In this document: positions 1-9,766 of the stretch, in pieces
Layout of the letters: every line of letters begins with the position of its first letter
How positions within the stretch are numbered: the stretch's first letter is position 1
Assembly: GCF_000744255.1 (NCBI RefSeq)
Contig: NZ_JQLO01000001.1
Location: forward strand, 2,108,001-2,172,000
DNA: 64,000 bases
Reading direction: 5' to 3'
Source: Carnobacterium divergens DSM 20623
GTDB lineage: Bacteria > Bacillota > Bacilli > Lactobacillales > Carnobacteriaceae
Position numbers and translations under genes: made by a program
The notes under the pieces: generated by a model
The model's database searches: none
Told to the model about the DNA's origin: nothing
The model's input: only the letters and a program-made list of their open reading frames with translations

Positions 1-631
1 ATTTAGGATTCATTGAAGTCCCACCCATCGTTGCTTTCCATTCTTGATAGCCTTCTTTGATACTATCGCTAGTAGTATGACCCAACAGTTCCGTCTCAGC
101 AGCCCCTGGCGCAACTAGCATTACTCGAACGTTAGTGCTAGCTACTTCCTCTCGAATAGTTTCTGTTAAGGCATGAACACCAAACTTCGACGCACTGTAA
201 ACCGCATGATTGCCAAAAGTTTTACGACCTGCAATGGAAGAAATATTTACAATCGAACCGGCATTTCTTTCCATCATATCTTTTAGTACAATTTTACTTC
301 CATTTAAGACTCCTTTGATGTTAATATCCAACATCATTTGCCACTCATCACTATCTTGTTCCCATACATTTCCAAGCAACATCATGCCTGCATTGTTAAT
401 TAATAAATCAACTTTCCCGTATTTTTGTTCTGCTTCACGAACAGCTTTTTCAAATTCACTAGCATCTCTCACATCTACTTTTCGAACAAGAGTATTTGGC
501 AAATTAAATTGCTCCATTAAGTCTACACGACGTCCAATTAATAATAATGGATGCCCCGCTCTACTAAATAAATAAGCCATTTCTTTTCCAAAACCACTAC
601 TTGCACCCGTAATCACAATTAATTTTTTCAT
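1..631 (-). CDS. SDR-family NAD(P)-dependent oxidoreductase, C-terminus cut by window edge
   Basis: Short-chain dehydrogenase/reductase of unknown substrate, cytosolic. The N-terminal cofactor motif TGASSGFG lies at residues 8-15, followed by the structural motif NNAG, the catalytic serine region (NISSIAG) and the catalytic Tyr/Lys in YSASK. The frame stays open to base 1, so about 210 codons are visible of a family usually 240-260 residues long. The ATG at 631 follows a purine-rich stretch (GAGGAAAAT). The gene is divergent from an HxlR-type regulator 127 bp away, a common arrangement in which the regulator controls the oxidoreductase, often in response to electrophiles; that link is inferred from position only. 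Confidence 0.9.
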   Translation of the reverse strand, partial: MKKLIVITGASSGFGKEMAYLFSRAGHPLLLIGRRVDLMEQFNLPNTLVRKVDVRDASEFEKAVREAEQKYGKVDLLINNAGMMLLGNVWEQDSDEWQMMLDINIKGVLNGSKIVLKDMMERNAGSIVNISSIAGRKTFGNHAVYSASKFGVHALTETIREEVASTNVRVMLVAPGAAETELLGHTTSDSIKEGYQEWKATMGGTSMNPK

Positions 632-758
632 TTCATTTTCCTCTTTTCGTGTATTTATCTTCTTAGTATATTATACTGTTAGAAGATTACTAGTACGCAC
701 TTGTTTTTCACTAAGGAACCTTTTAGTAACGATATACTGGTTTAAAGGAGCGAAAAAA
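632..758. promoter_or_regulatory. Divergent promoter region with inverted repeats
   Basis: This 127-bp spacer serves both the dehydrogenase and the HxlR regulator. It contains a perfect inverted repeat AGTATA-T-TATACT at 665-677 and a looser one, ACTAA-N8-TTAGT, near 711-728. AGTA/TACT half-sites are typical of operators bound by DUF24/HxlR-type regulators such as Bacillus YodB, so these are candidate operators. No experimental support; the assignment rests on symmetry and position. Confidence 0.45.
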
Positions 759-1097
759 ATGTATTTAAATGAATTTGATGCCACCATGAAATTAATTCAA
801 GGCAAATGGAAAATTATGATTCTATATGAACTTTATGAAAGCAAAACCGTTCGTTTCAATGAACTTCAAAAATACATCGAAAAAATCTCACATAAAACAT
901 TAACCAATCAACTACGAGAACTAGAACAAGACCAACTTATTCAACGGAAAATCTTTAAGGAAGTTCCTCCTCATGTTGAATACTCTCTGACAGAAAGCGG
1001 ACAAAGTATGATTCCTGTATTGGATGTTATTTGTAATTGGGGATTGGAACATATTTCTCATGATAAAATCCAGCGTTTATTATGTAATGAAGAATAG
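759..1097 (+). CDS. HxlR-family winged-helix transcriptional regulator
   Basis: A 112-residue DNA-binding protein that fills the whole HxlR/DUF24 fold: N-terminal helix (residues 5-25, containing QGKWKIMIL), a helix-turn-helix ending in KTLTNQLREL, and a wing with the family pattern VPPHVEYSLTESG. AAAGGAG lies 8 nt before the ATG. Many redox-sensing members carry an N-terminal cysteine; here the only cysteines are near the C-terminus, so a thiol-switch mechanism of the YodB type is less obvious. Its likely target is the divergent dehydrogenase. It ends at a strong terminator shared with the convergent nupC. Confidence 0.9.
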   Translation: MYLNEFDATMKLIQGKWKIMILYELYESKTVRFNELQKYIEKISHKTLTNQLRELEQDQLIQRKIFKEVPPHVEYSLTESGQSMIPVLDVICNWGLEHISHDKIQRLLCNEE

Positions 1098-1146
1098 AAA
1101 AAGTCAGTAATCTGAGGCAAAATGCCATTGAGATTACTGACTTTTT
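1098..1146. terminator. Bidirectional intrinsic terminator between hxlR and nupC
   Basis: Stem AAAAAGTCAGTAATCT (1098-1113) pairs with AGATTACTGACTTTTT (1131-1146); the arms end in A and T runs, so it can work on both strands for two convergent genes. Confidence 0.9.
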
Positions 1147-1168
1147 ATTTGCATGATTATCTTTCAGC

Positions 1169-2350
1169 TTAAAATAACAAGCCTGCAACAGCAGCTGATA
1201 AAAAGCTAACTAAGGTTGCTCCAAATAATAATTTTAATCCTAATTTCGCTGCTACATTTCCTTGACGTTCATTTAAGCTCTTAATTGCGCCTGAAATGAT
1301 ACCAATCGATGAAAAATTAGCAAATGAAACTAAAAAGATAGAGAGAATTGCCATTGAACGGTCTGAAAATTGAAGATTTCCCATTTTTAGGTTGGTCATT
1401 GCCACAAATTCATTGGAAACCAATTTAGTTGCCATAATGCTTCCTGCATCAATGGCTTCGCTCCAAGGTATTCCCACTAAAAAGGCTAATGGTGAAAAGG
1501 CATATCCTAATACATTTTGGAAAGAGATTCCAAAAACACCTTCAAAAATGGCATTAATCATTGCAATTAATGCAACAAAACCAATCAACATCGCTCCAAC
1601 TGTAATCGCTACTCTAAAACCATCCATAATATATTCGCCCAGCATTTCAAAGAAGGTTTGTTTTTCTTCATTTTGAACTTCCAACATATCCTCTTCTTCA
1701 GAAACTTCATATGGATTTAATAACGAAACAATGATAAATCCGCCAAATAAATTCAAAACTAATGCTGTAACGACATATTCTGGTTTTAACAACATCATAT
1801 AAGAACCGACAATCGACATGGAAACCGTAGACATAGCTGAAGCACATAGCGTATACAGACGTTTTTCAGATAATAAATCCAATTGCTTTTTGACTGAAAT
1901 GAAAACTTCTGATTGACCTAAAATAACAGAAGCGACTGCATTATACGACTCTAATTTACCCATACCATTAATTTTACTTAAGCCTAGACCTAGATATTTA
2001 ATAATAAATGGCAGTACTTTGATATATTGTAAAATTCCAATCAAAGCTGAGATAAACACGATGGGCATCAACACTGCTAAGAAAAATGAATTCCCTTTTG
2101 GATTGATGACATCACCAAAAACAAAATTTACTCCTTCTGAAGCATACATAAGTAATTGGCCAAATCCATCTGCAATTCCAGAAACTAAGTAATTTCCTAC
2201 TCCAGTATTCAACAATATGTACCCTAGTACAAACTGTAAAACCAACATCGTAAAGATTGGTCGAAATTTGATTTTTTTACGATCTTTGCTAAATAACCAT
2301 GCCGTTCCTAAAATCAGAAAAATACCGATAACTCCAATTAAATACTTCAT
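1169..2350 (-). CDS. nupC: Concentrative nucleoside transporter, NupC/CNT family
   Basis: A 393-residue polytopic membrane protein of the CNT family, which imports nucleosides by cation symport. The N-terminal three helices, the gate domain, the SVILGQSEVF segment that corresponds to the conserved nucleoside-binding stretch, and the C-terminal SFANFSSIGI region follow family order. The ATG at 2350 has GAGGGGGAG just upstream, better than a TTG one codon earlier. Its mRNA begins with a leader that contains a terminator-like hairpin. The next gene upstream on the same strand encodes a wall-anchored nucleotidase that would generate nucleosides outside the cell, so the two probably form a salvage route. 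Exact substrate range is not visible. Confidence 0.93.
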   Translation of the reverse strand: MKYLIGVIGIFLILGTAWLFSKDRKKIKFRPIFTMLVLQFVLGYILLNTGVGNYLVSGIADGFGQLLMYASEGVNFVFGDVINPKGNSFFLAVLMPIVFISALIGILQYIKVLPFIIKYLGLGLSKINGMGKLESYNAVASVILGQSEVFISVKKQLDLLSEKRLYTLCASAMSTVSMSIVGSYMMLLKPEYVVTALVLNLFGGFIIVSLLNPYEVSEEEDMLEVQNEEKQTFFEMLGEYIMDGFRVAITVGAMLIGFVALIAMINAIFEGVFGISFQNVLGYAFSPLAFLVGIPWSEAIDAGSIMATKLVSNEFVAMTNLKMGNLQFSDRSMAILSIFLVSFANFSSIGIISGAIKSLNERQGNVAAKLGLKLLFGATLVSFLSAAVAGLLF

Positions 2351-2430
2351 CAAACTCCCCCTCTTTACTTGATAGATACGATGTTCTATCGAATTTTGCT
2401 AAAGGTTTTTTTAATGCTCAAACTTTTCCA

Positions 2431-2469
2431 AAAAAAAATAGCCTTACATTTGGCTAATAGGCTATTTTT
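2431..2469 (-). terminator. Terminator-like hairpin in the nupC leader (candidate attenuator)
   Basis: On the minus strand, AAAAATAGCC (2469-2460) pairs with GGCTATTTTT (2443-2434), followed by further T residues. It sits 80 bp before the nupC start and after a promoter-like sequence, so it lies in the transcribed leader rather than ending an upstream gene. Two TAGCC copies in the ascending side could pair alternatively with GGCTA. This suggests premature termination control; the controlling signal is unknown. Confidence 0.65.
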
Positions 2470-2506
2470 ATGAAATTAAAAACCAAATCGGTTTACGTTT
2501 TTTCAT
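2468..2506 (-). CDS. Possible 12-residue leader peptide upstream of nupC
   Basis: An ATG at 2506 opens a 12-codon frame reading MKKRKPIWFLIS, ending in TAA at the foot of the terminator-like hairpin. A GAGG element lies 14 nt before the ATG, farther than ideal. Its place, between a promoter-like sequence and an intrinsic terminator, fits a translated leader for attenuation. Short frames arise by chance, so this is tentative. Confidence 0.3.
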   Translation of the reverse strand: MKKRKPIWFLIS

Positions 2507-2535
2507 TATAAAAATAAATTCCTCATGCATTTGAT

Positions 2536-2544
2536 ATTATACCA
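2536..2544 (-). promoter_or_regulatory. Extended -10 promoter for nupC
   Basis: On the minus strand TGGTATAAT gives a consensus -10 with the TGN extension; no good -35 is visible. Transcription would start near 2528, leaving a leader of about 180 nt before nupC. Confidence 0.55.
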
Positions 2545-2601
2545 TAGATTTAAAAAAACAGGTGGTTTAAAATAAATTTTATTCGCTATTTTTTAAAATA
2601 A

Positions 2602-2636
2602 AAAGGGTCAGACGTGACTATCTTGTCTGACCCTTT
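2602..2636 (-). terminator. Terminator of the nucleotidase gene
   Basis: Stem GTCTGACCCTTT/AAAGGGTCAGAC with a T-rich tail on the minus strand, 18 bp after the nucleotidase stop codon. Confidence 0.9.
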
Positions 2637-2653
2637 CATCAATTATCCACTTA

Positions 2654-5600
2654 TCAAGATGTTTTTTTTCGTCTACTATTGCACCATAGCCCTACACTTG
2701 TCAAAGCAAGTAAAGCAAAACCACTTAGCAACTCGTTTCCCTGTTGTTCTCCTGTTGCTGGGAAATTCCTCTCTGTGTTAGAAATTTTTTCTTGATTGTT
2801 GGTATTCGTGTTCCAATTTTGATTGCCAGCTGGTTTGTTACTTTGATTTCCAGTTCCTGGACTAGTTGTTTCTTCTCCAATACCCGATTCATTATTACCT
2901 GGGACTTCGGGTTTTGGTTTATTCGCATTTAAAAAGTCTTCTTCCGTCATTGAAACAATACGTGCACCTGGAAATTCCGTAGCATATTTCGACAAATCAA
3001 CCGTTCCTTTAGTTGAAACGGCACGAAGCGTACCGGCTGATTTCAGGTAATCCATCACAATCATTTCCATGGATGGCCCTTCTTCACGTTCCCCACCTAG
3101 CATTGTAAAGCCATCGCCTCCTGCTGCTAGGAAATCATTTGTTGTAACATAGTAAGTTTTCATTTTGTCTAATGGCTCGTATTTGCCTGTTTGTTTATTT
3201 AGCAATTCTACTCTTAAAATGCGTTCGCCTGCTGTTTTAGCTTCTGGATCCGCGCCTTTTTTAGTAGAATCGTAATAGACACGAATCGATTCTGATGCCT
3301 GTAAGAAGCCTCCATTAGCTCCTAATGCTGGAAGTCCATTGTCATCTAAAATGACCTTGCCTTCTTTATCTGTTCGTGGCATTGAACGAAGTGAATGCTC
3401 GAACAGTTGATATACTTGATCTCCAGTTGCTGCAACTTGCGAAATAATATTCCCAAATGGTAGAACTGCAATGACATCTCCCTTTGTCACGGGTCCTTGC
3501 AATAAGCTTGCACGAATACCCCCGCCATTAATGACTGCAAAATCTGAGGGGTGAGCAAAACCAGTTTGACCGTAATCATACAAAGCATCACTAATTAAGT
3601 TTCCTAAATTCGTTTCTCTTGTACGAACATTGTCTCGCTCGCCATTAAGTGTAAATGGATTATAAGGAATCACTACTTCTGATGTTCCTTCTGCAAAGTT
3701 TGTTTTAGCAGTTTCTACAATGGCTTGTACTGTTGGATCTGGTACTAATTCAGCTAAACTAGCTGCTGGTGTTAGAGAAGCATTTAATGAGCTTGGATTT
3801 TTCCCAAAGTCTGCTTTTACAATCCCAACATTGTTTAAATAATTACCCGTTTGCGCAAGTAAAACATTGCCAAATCGAAGACCTTCTTTTAAGGCTGTGT
3901 GAGAATGACCATCTAAAATGACCATATCAAAATCGCTAAACGCCGGATCTTCACTTAAAGACTTAGCTAGAGTGTCGCTTCGCCACTTGGTTGGCGTCGT
4001 TTCATCTACTCCTAAGTGACTTAAAAATACATACGAATCCGCTTTTCCTTTAAGTTCCGTTAATAGTTCTTTTGCTTCAGGAATTGGATCTGTAAAGGTC
4101 ACACCTTCAACATTATCTGGATGTGTTTTTGTTGCTGTTTCAGGCGTAGTTAAACCAATAATCGCGTATTTACGTCCCGCTTTTTCAACAATCGTATAGG
4201 GTTCAAATGAACGTGCCCCATCTTTGTACACATTTGCCGATACTATTGGAAAGTTTAACGCGTTTTTGTATGCCATAGCCACGTCGTAACCAAAATCAAA
4301 TTCATGATTCCCGACTGTCATCGCATCATATCCTACCGCATTCATTGCGGCTGCCATATCTAATCCTTGACGATAATTTGAAAGTGGCAAACCTTGGAAA
4401 GCATCTCCTGCATCGACCATTAGGGTTGGCTGAATTTGATCTTTATAAGTTTTTAATTTAGCTACTCCAAGTGTGTTGTTTTTAAGATCTGCATCCATTC
4501 TTCCATGCATGTCATTTGTGTGCATAATTGTAAAAGGTGTTTTTTGATTGATTATTTCTTCTGGAATTTTTCCTTCTGCAATTAGTTTATTAACGTTTAA
4601 AGATTCAATATTAGGTGTTCTACCTGTATCGGATTGTTTAACTTCGATATTACCAAGGTTAACTTGTTCAACAATATAGGGTCTTAGATAATGAGTCAAA
4701 TCTGCCCCAATGATTTCCCAATTGTTTTCTAATTCTTCAGTTGGATCAATGGTACCTTTGGTTTTAACATAGTCTACAATCGCACTTCTCAAGGTTAAAG
4801 GATCTGATGAATAATAAGGTTCAGCAGTAATAATGCCGTCACTTTTGAGACCTTCGTAGCGGTAATTATTGATAGCTAATTTAAAGGAATCCGTATCGTT
4901 AATTGCTTTCCCTTGATAGGTCAAGTCAGTAATTCTTGAGTTTACTGGTTTCGAAATGTCAATTTTATAGTCAACTCCAGAAAACATGTCGTAATTGTAT
5001 ACGCGAATATTTTCATTAAAGCTAACTGTAACGTCCCCTGCTTGGTATTGATTGTAGTAAGCAGCTTGCCGTTCCATATAGTTTTTTAATTGAGCACCAG
5101 TAATTTCTACACCTACTAATGTGTTCGCATATTTATAGATATCAAAAATCGTTGCAAAAGTAACAGGGCCTGCTGGCAACGAGCTAGACGCTTTGAAAAG
5201 AGCGGCTGCTGAAATATCTGCTCCTGTTACTTGCTTTTGTACATTGTTAATTAACGAAATCATTGCTGTTGGTTTTATTTGTGCTTCCGGGATTCCTTTA
5301 ACTTCTTCTTGTGGTAAGAAATCCGCTGTTGCTGTTGCAATCGGGTCTTTAATAAATTGATTGACTGTTTCGTGGTAGCTGTTTGTTAAAGTCTTTAATT
5401 TTTCATCTGCTGGATATTTAGCTGTTTTGACAACTTCAACAGAACTGCTTTCTACATTCCATTTTTCAGTATCTACTGTTTTTGAAACGGCTAAATCAAT
5501 TTTTACTACACCAGTTCCAGTGTCTTGTGCGCCACCAACTGGTTTTTCAGTTCCATTACTATCTTTAATTTTACGTGCGATGTCTTTATGATCATGTCCT

Positions 5601-6592
5601 ACTAAATAGGCATCAATCTCTGGCACTTCTTCAATGACGTTAATAGCTGCTGCTTCTGGATCTCGATTATCTAAACCTGCATGAATTGATGCAACAATAA
5701 TATCCGCCTGTTCTTTTTCTTTTAGTAGCTTAACTTGTTTTTTAGCTTCTTCTCTTAATGATTTAAATTCTAGAGAATCGACTTTCCCTCCATCCCACAC
5801 TGGAATATGTGGAATTGTTAAGCCTAAAATCGCAACTTTAACACCATTAACTTCTTTAATGCGATAGGCATCTACAAAATGTTGCCCATCAGCTTTTTTG
5901 TACGTATTTGCTGATAATAGTGGGAAATTAGCTTCATTTTGTATTTTTTTTATTAAATCTAAACCGAAATTAAATTCGTGATTGCCTAACGTCATGGAGT
6001 CATAATCCATGTAATTCATTGCCGCAATCATGGGATGGATTTGAGTTAATAGTTCTGGTTTCACATTGTAAAGGTCATCGGTTAAGAGTGTTCCTTGAAT
6101 ATTGTCACCATTATCAATCAATAGTGTGTTTGGATTTTGTTTTCGTGTTTCTTGAACGAACGTACTGACTTTTGCTAGTCCTACATTTTTTTGAGCTGAA
6201 TCCTCATAAGACCAGTCCCACAAATTCCCATGTACATCGGTTGTTCCTAAAATCGTCAATGTCTGTTTTTGAGTCTCTACTTCTTTTGGTTGTTCTTCCA
6301 CAACAGGAGCGTGAACGTCCTTACTTACAGAAGGTTCAAGCTCTTCTTTTAGAAATGGTTCTTCTTTGACAACCTCTTTCTTAGCATCTGATTCAACTGC
6401 ACTAGGAACTTCGGTATCCGCTTTCAATTCCTTTTCAACCGGCTCGTTCGTTTCGCTACTTGTTGCAGTCTGTGCTTCTCCAATCGCTGAAACCGTCGGT
6501 GCCATTCCCCCAAATACCATTAGCGTTACCATTACTAAATGAAGCATAAATTGCTTCGTATAACGCTTGCCAACTTTTTTATTTTCCAACAC
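2654..6592 (-). CDS. Tandem 2',3'-cyclic phosphodiesterase / 5'-nucleotidase, sortase-anchored
   Basis: A 1312-residue secreted enzyme that dephosphorylates extracellular nucleotides. After a signal peptide (to about residue 36) and an acidic, Glu/Pro-rich linker come two complete copies of metallophosphatase plus 5'-nucleotidase C-terminal domain. Copy one has TTDVHGN, DNGDNIQG, GNHEF and GHDH; copy two has TNDMHGR, DAGDAFQG, GNHEF, GHSH, NGGGIRAS and AAGGDGFTM. The architecture resembles Bacillus YfkN, which acts on 2',3'-cyclic, 3'- and 5'-nucleotides. The C-terminus has FPATG (1277-1281), a hydrophobic helix and RRKK, an LPXTG-type wall anchor. The start is GTG with GGAGGG five bases upstream. 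Downstream nupC would import the nucleosides released. Confidence 0.93.
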   Translation of the reverse strand: MLENKKVGKRYTKQFMLHLVMVTLMVFGGMAPTVSAIGEAQTATSSETNEPVEKELKADTEVPSAVESDAKKEVVKEEPFLKEELEPSVSKDVHAPVVEEQPKEVETQKQTLTILGTTDVHGNLWDWSYEDSAQKNVGLAKVSTFVQETRKQNPNTLLIDNGDNIQGTLLTDDLYNVKPELLTQIHPMIAAMNYMDYDSMTLGNHEFNFGLDLIKKIQNEANFPLLSANTYKKADGQHFVDAYRIKEVNGVKVAILGLTIPHIPVWDGGKVDSLEFKSLREEAKKQVKLLKEKEQADIIVASIHAGLDNRDPEAAAINVIEEVPEIDAYLVGHDHKDIARKIKDSNGTEKPVGGAQDTGTGVVKIDLAVSKTVDTEKWNVESSSVEVVKTAKYPADEKLKTLTNSYHETVNQFIKDPIATATADFLPQEEVKGIPEAQIKPTAMISLINNVQKQVTGADISAAALFKASSSLPAGPVTFATIFDIYKYANTLVGVEITGAQLKNYMERQAAYYNQYQAGDVTVSFNENIRVYNYDMFSGVDYKIDISKPVNSRITDLTYQGKAINDTDSFKLAINNYRYEGLKSDGIITAEPYYSSDPLTLRSAIVDYVKTKGTIDPTEELENNWEIIGADLTHYLRPYIVEQVNLGNIEVKQSDTGRTPNIESLNVNKLIAEGKIPEEIINQKTPFTIMHTNDMHGRMDADLKNNTLGVAKLKTYKDQIQPTLMVDAGDAFQGLPLSNYRQGLDMAAAMNAVGYDAMTVGNHEFDFGYDVAMAYKNALNFPIVSANVYKDGARSFEPYTIVEKAGRKYAIIGLTTPETATKTHPDNVEGVTFTDPIPEAKELLTELKGKADSYVFLSHLGVDETTPTKWRSDTLAKSLSEDPAFSDFDMVILDGHSHTALKEGLRFGNVLLAQTGNYLNNVGIVKADFGKNPSSLNASLTPAASLAELVPDPTVQAIVETAKTNFAEGTSEVVIPYNPFTLNGERDNVRTRETNLGNLISDALYDYGQTGFAHPSDFAVINGGGIRASLLQGPVTKGDVIAVLPFGNIISQVAATGDQVYQLFEHSLRSMPRTDKEGKVILDDNGLPALGANGGFLQASESIRVYYDSTKKGADPEAKTAGERILRVELLNKQTGKYEPLDKMKTYYVTTNDFLAAGGDGFTMLGGEREEGPSMEMIVMDYLKSAGTLRAVSTKGTVDLSKYATEFPGARIVSMTEEDFLNANKPKPEVPGNNESGIGEETTSPGTGNQSNKPAGNQNWNTNTNNQEKISNTERNFPATGEQQGNELLSGFALLALTSVGLWCNSRRKKTS

Positions 6593-6843
6593 AACATCCC
6601 TCCATCTATTGTTTTGAGCGACAAAAATTAAGGATAGAAATACTTATATGTCACTTTTTTCATTTTTTATATACTAAATGAAGCCAGTTTTTCATACCAT
6701 TAGTTCTACCAGTCAATAAAATCTGTTCTCCCTTTCATTTTAGCAGATTCTTTTAAAATATCTATCAGTTTTTGATGTTATTTTTGTATGAATGTTGTAA
6801 ATTGGTCTATACATGTAACCGTTATCTTTAAATTAAAAAAAAA

Positions 6844-6881
6844 CAGCGGAAAAATAGCTTACCTTAGCTACTTTTCCGCTG
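6844..6881 (-). terminator. Terminator of the yjdM-like gene
   Basis: CAGCGGAAAAxTAGCT-type stem between 6844 and 6881 with one internal mismatch, followed on the minus strand by a run of nine T residues. It lies 10 bp after the stop of the gene at 6892. Confidence 0.88.
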
Positions 6882-6891
6882 CCTTAACTGA

Positions 6892-7230
6892 TTAAATCTT
6901 TTTAACAAATTCAGATTTTAATTTCATTGGACCAAAGCCATCAATTTTACAATCAATGTTATGGTCTCCATCAACTAAACGAATATTTTTAACACGTGTT
7001 CCCATTTTTAATGCAGATGAGCTTCCTTTGACTTTTAAGTCTTTGATTACAGTAATGGTGTCTCCATCATTCAAAATATTGCCGTTAGAATCTTTGATAA
7101 CGTTTTGCTCATTCGTTTCTTCGTTTGATTCTACACTCCACTCATGACCACACTCTGGGCAAACCAAAAGGCTACCATCTTCATAAGTATATTCTGACTG
7201 ACATTCAGGACAATTTGGTAAAGATTGCAT
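6892..7230 (-). CDS. yjdM: Zinc-ribbon protein of the YjdM/PhnA family
   Basis: A 112-residue cytosolic protein. Residues 8-27 form a zinc ribbon with two pairs, CPEC and CPEC; the C-terminal half (from about residue 45) is the PhnA domain with the characteristic run [23 protein letters not shown] (split here only for description). The family was once named for alkylphosphonate use, but its real biochemical role is not established. Length and domain order match the family. It is monocistronic, with its own terminator and a 318-bp gap upstream. Confidence 0.92.
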   Translation of the reverse strand: MQSLPNCPECQSEYTYEDGSLLVCPECGHEWSVESNEETNEQNVIKDSNGNILNDGDTITVIKDLKVKGSSSALKMGTRVKNIRLVDGDHNIDCKIDGFGPMKLKSEFVKKI

Positions 7231-7548
7231 GTATGTTCCTCCAATAAGTTAGTAATCTCTATTATAATACATCTACATGATAATTACGACCTGTTCATCA
7301 ACTTTTAAAATGTTATAGAGATAAAAAAGTTCACGGACTCTTTTATCTAATTCGTACCGTTCTTATTTTGAAACAATTTTACTTTCTTTAATAATGTAGC
7401 GCATCGTTTATTTGTTATAAATGATCTATTTTCCATATTTATACTATTAGAAATAGTGTCAGTTCTACACGTAAGATAGATTTAATAGAAATATACCCTA
7501 ACCTCCTTTATAATAAACTATACGATAGTACAAATTAAGGAGATTCTA
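7231..7548. other. Intergenic region between divergent yjdM and alkD-like genes
   Basis: Holds the two divergent promoters. A TATAAT lies about 35 bp before the alkD-like start without a good -35. An imperfect inverted repeat, AGATAAAA...TTTTATCT, lies at 7319-7348; it has no T tail, so it is not an obvious terminator. I see no gene here. Confidence 0.5.
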
Positions 7549-8259
7549 ATGAATGTAATAGAGATAATGACACAGCTTGCTGAACTTGGAACCGAACAAA
7601 CAAAAAAAACATTTATCCGACATGGAGCACCAGGTCCTTTATTTGGAGTGAAAATTGGCGATTTAAAAAAACATCTTGTGAAAGAAGTTAAAAAAAATCA
7701 ACAACTTGCTTTAGATTTATTTGATACTGGCAATTCAGATGCCCAATATTTAGCTGGCTTAGCTATCAATCCTAAATTAATGACAAAAAATCAATTAGAA
7801 CATTGGGCAAATACGTCTAATTGGTCTGCCATCAGCGAAGCGATTGTAGCTAGCGTTGCTGCGGAGAGTCCTTACGCAATCGAATTGGCTTTAAAGTGGA
7901 TTCATTCAGATGATGAATTACTTGAAGATACCGGCTGGAGTTGTTATGGAAAGTTTCTCTCCATTGCTCCTGACACCGCCATCAATCATCAAGAAGTACT
8001 TCTTTTATTAAATACGATTGAACAGACCATTCATCAAGCAAAAAATGCTGTTCGCTATACTATGAATAGCTTTGTAATATCAGTTGGTTGTTATTGCCCT
8101 TCTTTACTCGATAAAGCAAAAAAAACCGCACTTACTATTGGAGCTGTAGACGTTAGGATGGGGGACACTGCTTGTAAAGTTCCTCTCGCTATTACAAACA
8201 TCGAAAAAGCAGTTCAAATGAATCGTGTTGGCAAGAAACGAAAACGAGCTGTTTGTTAA
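7549..8259 (+). CDS. DNA alkylation repair protein, AlkD-like HEAT-repeat family
   Basis: A 236-residue all-helical protein of the AlkC/AlkD-type glycosylase superfamily (PF08713). It has the N-terminal FGVKIGDLKK segment, the WANTSNWSAISE region that lines the DNA-binding concave face, and repeated amphipathic helices. AlkD proteins remove N3- and N7-alkylpurines without base flipping. This subfamily, which ends in a KKRKRAVC tail, is more divergent, so repair activity is inferred. AAGGAG lies 8 nt upstream of the ATG. A bidirectional terminator closes the gene. Confidence 0.82.
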   Translation: MNVIEIMTQLAELGTEQTKKTFIRHGAPGPLFGVKIGDLKKHLVKEVKKNQQLALDLFDTGNSDAQYLAGLAINPKLMTKNQLEHWANTSNWSAISEAIVASVAAESPYAIELALKWIHSDDELLEDTGWSCYGKFLSIAPDTAINHQEVLLLLNTIEQTIHQAKNAVRYTMNSFVISVGCYCPSLLDKAKKTALTIGAVDVRMGDTACKVPLAITNIEKAVQMNRVGKKRKRAVC

Positions 8260-8267
8260 TTAAAATC

Positions 8268-8300
8268 AAAAAAGGAACTTCGTATTGAAGTTCCTTTTTT
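8268..8300. terminator. Bidirectional terminator
   Basis: AAAAAAGGAACTTC pairs perfectly with GAAGTTCCTTTTTT around a five-base loop; it separates the convergent alkD-like and phospho-beta-glucosidase genes. Confidence 0.93.
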
Positions 8301-8302
8301 GA

Positions 8303-9754
<1,452 letters not shown>

Positions 9755-9766
9755 TTACTATTTATT

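Noticed and set aside
7319-7348. Inverted repeat as a terminator between yjdM and the alkD-like gene.
   Set aside because: The flanking genes diverge, so nothing ends here, and no T tail follows the stem.
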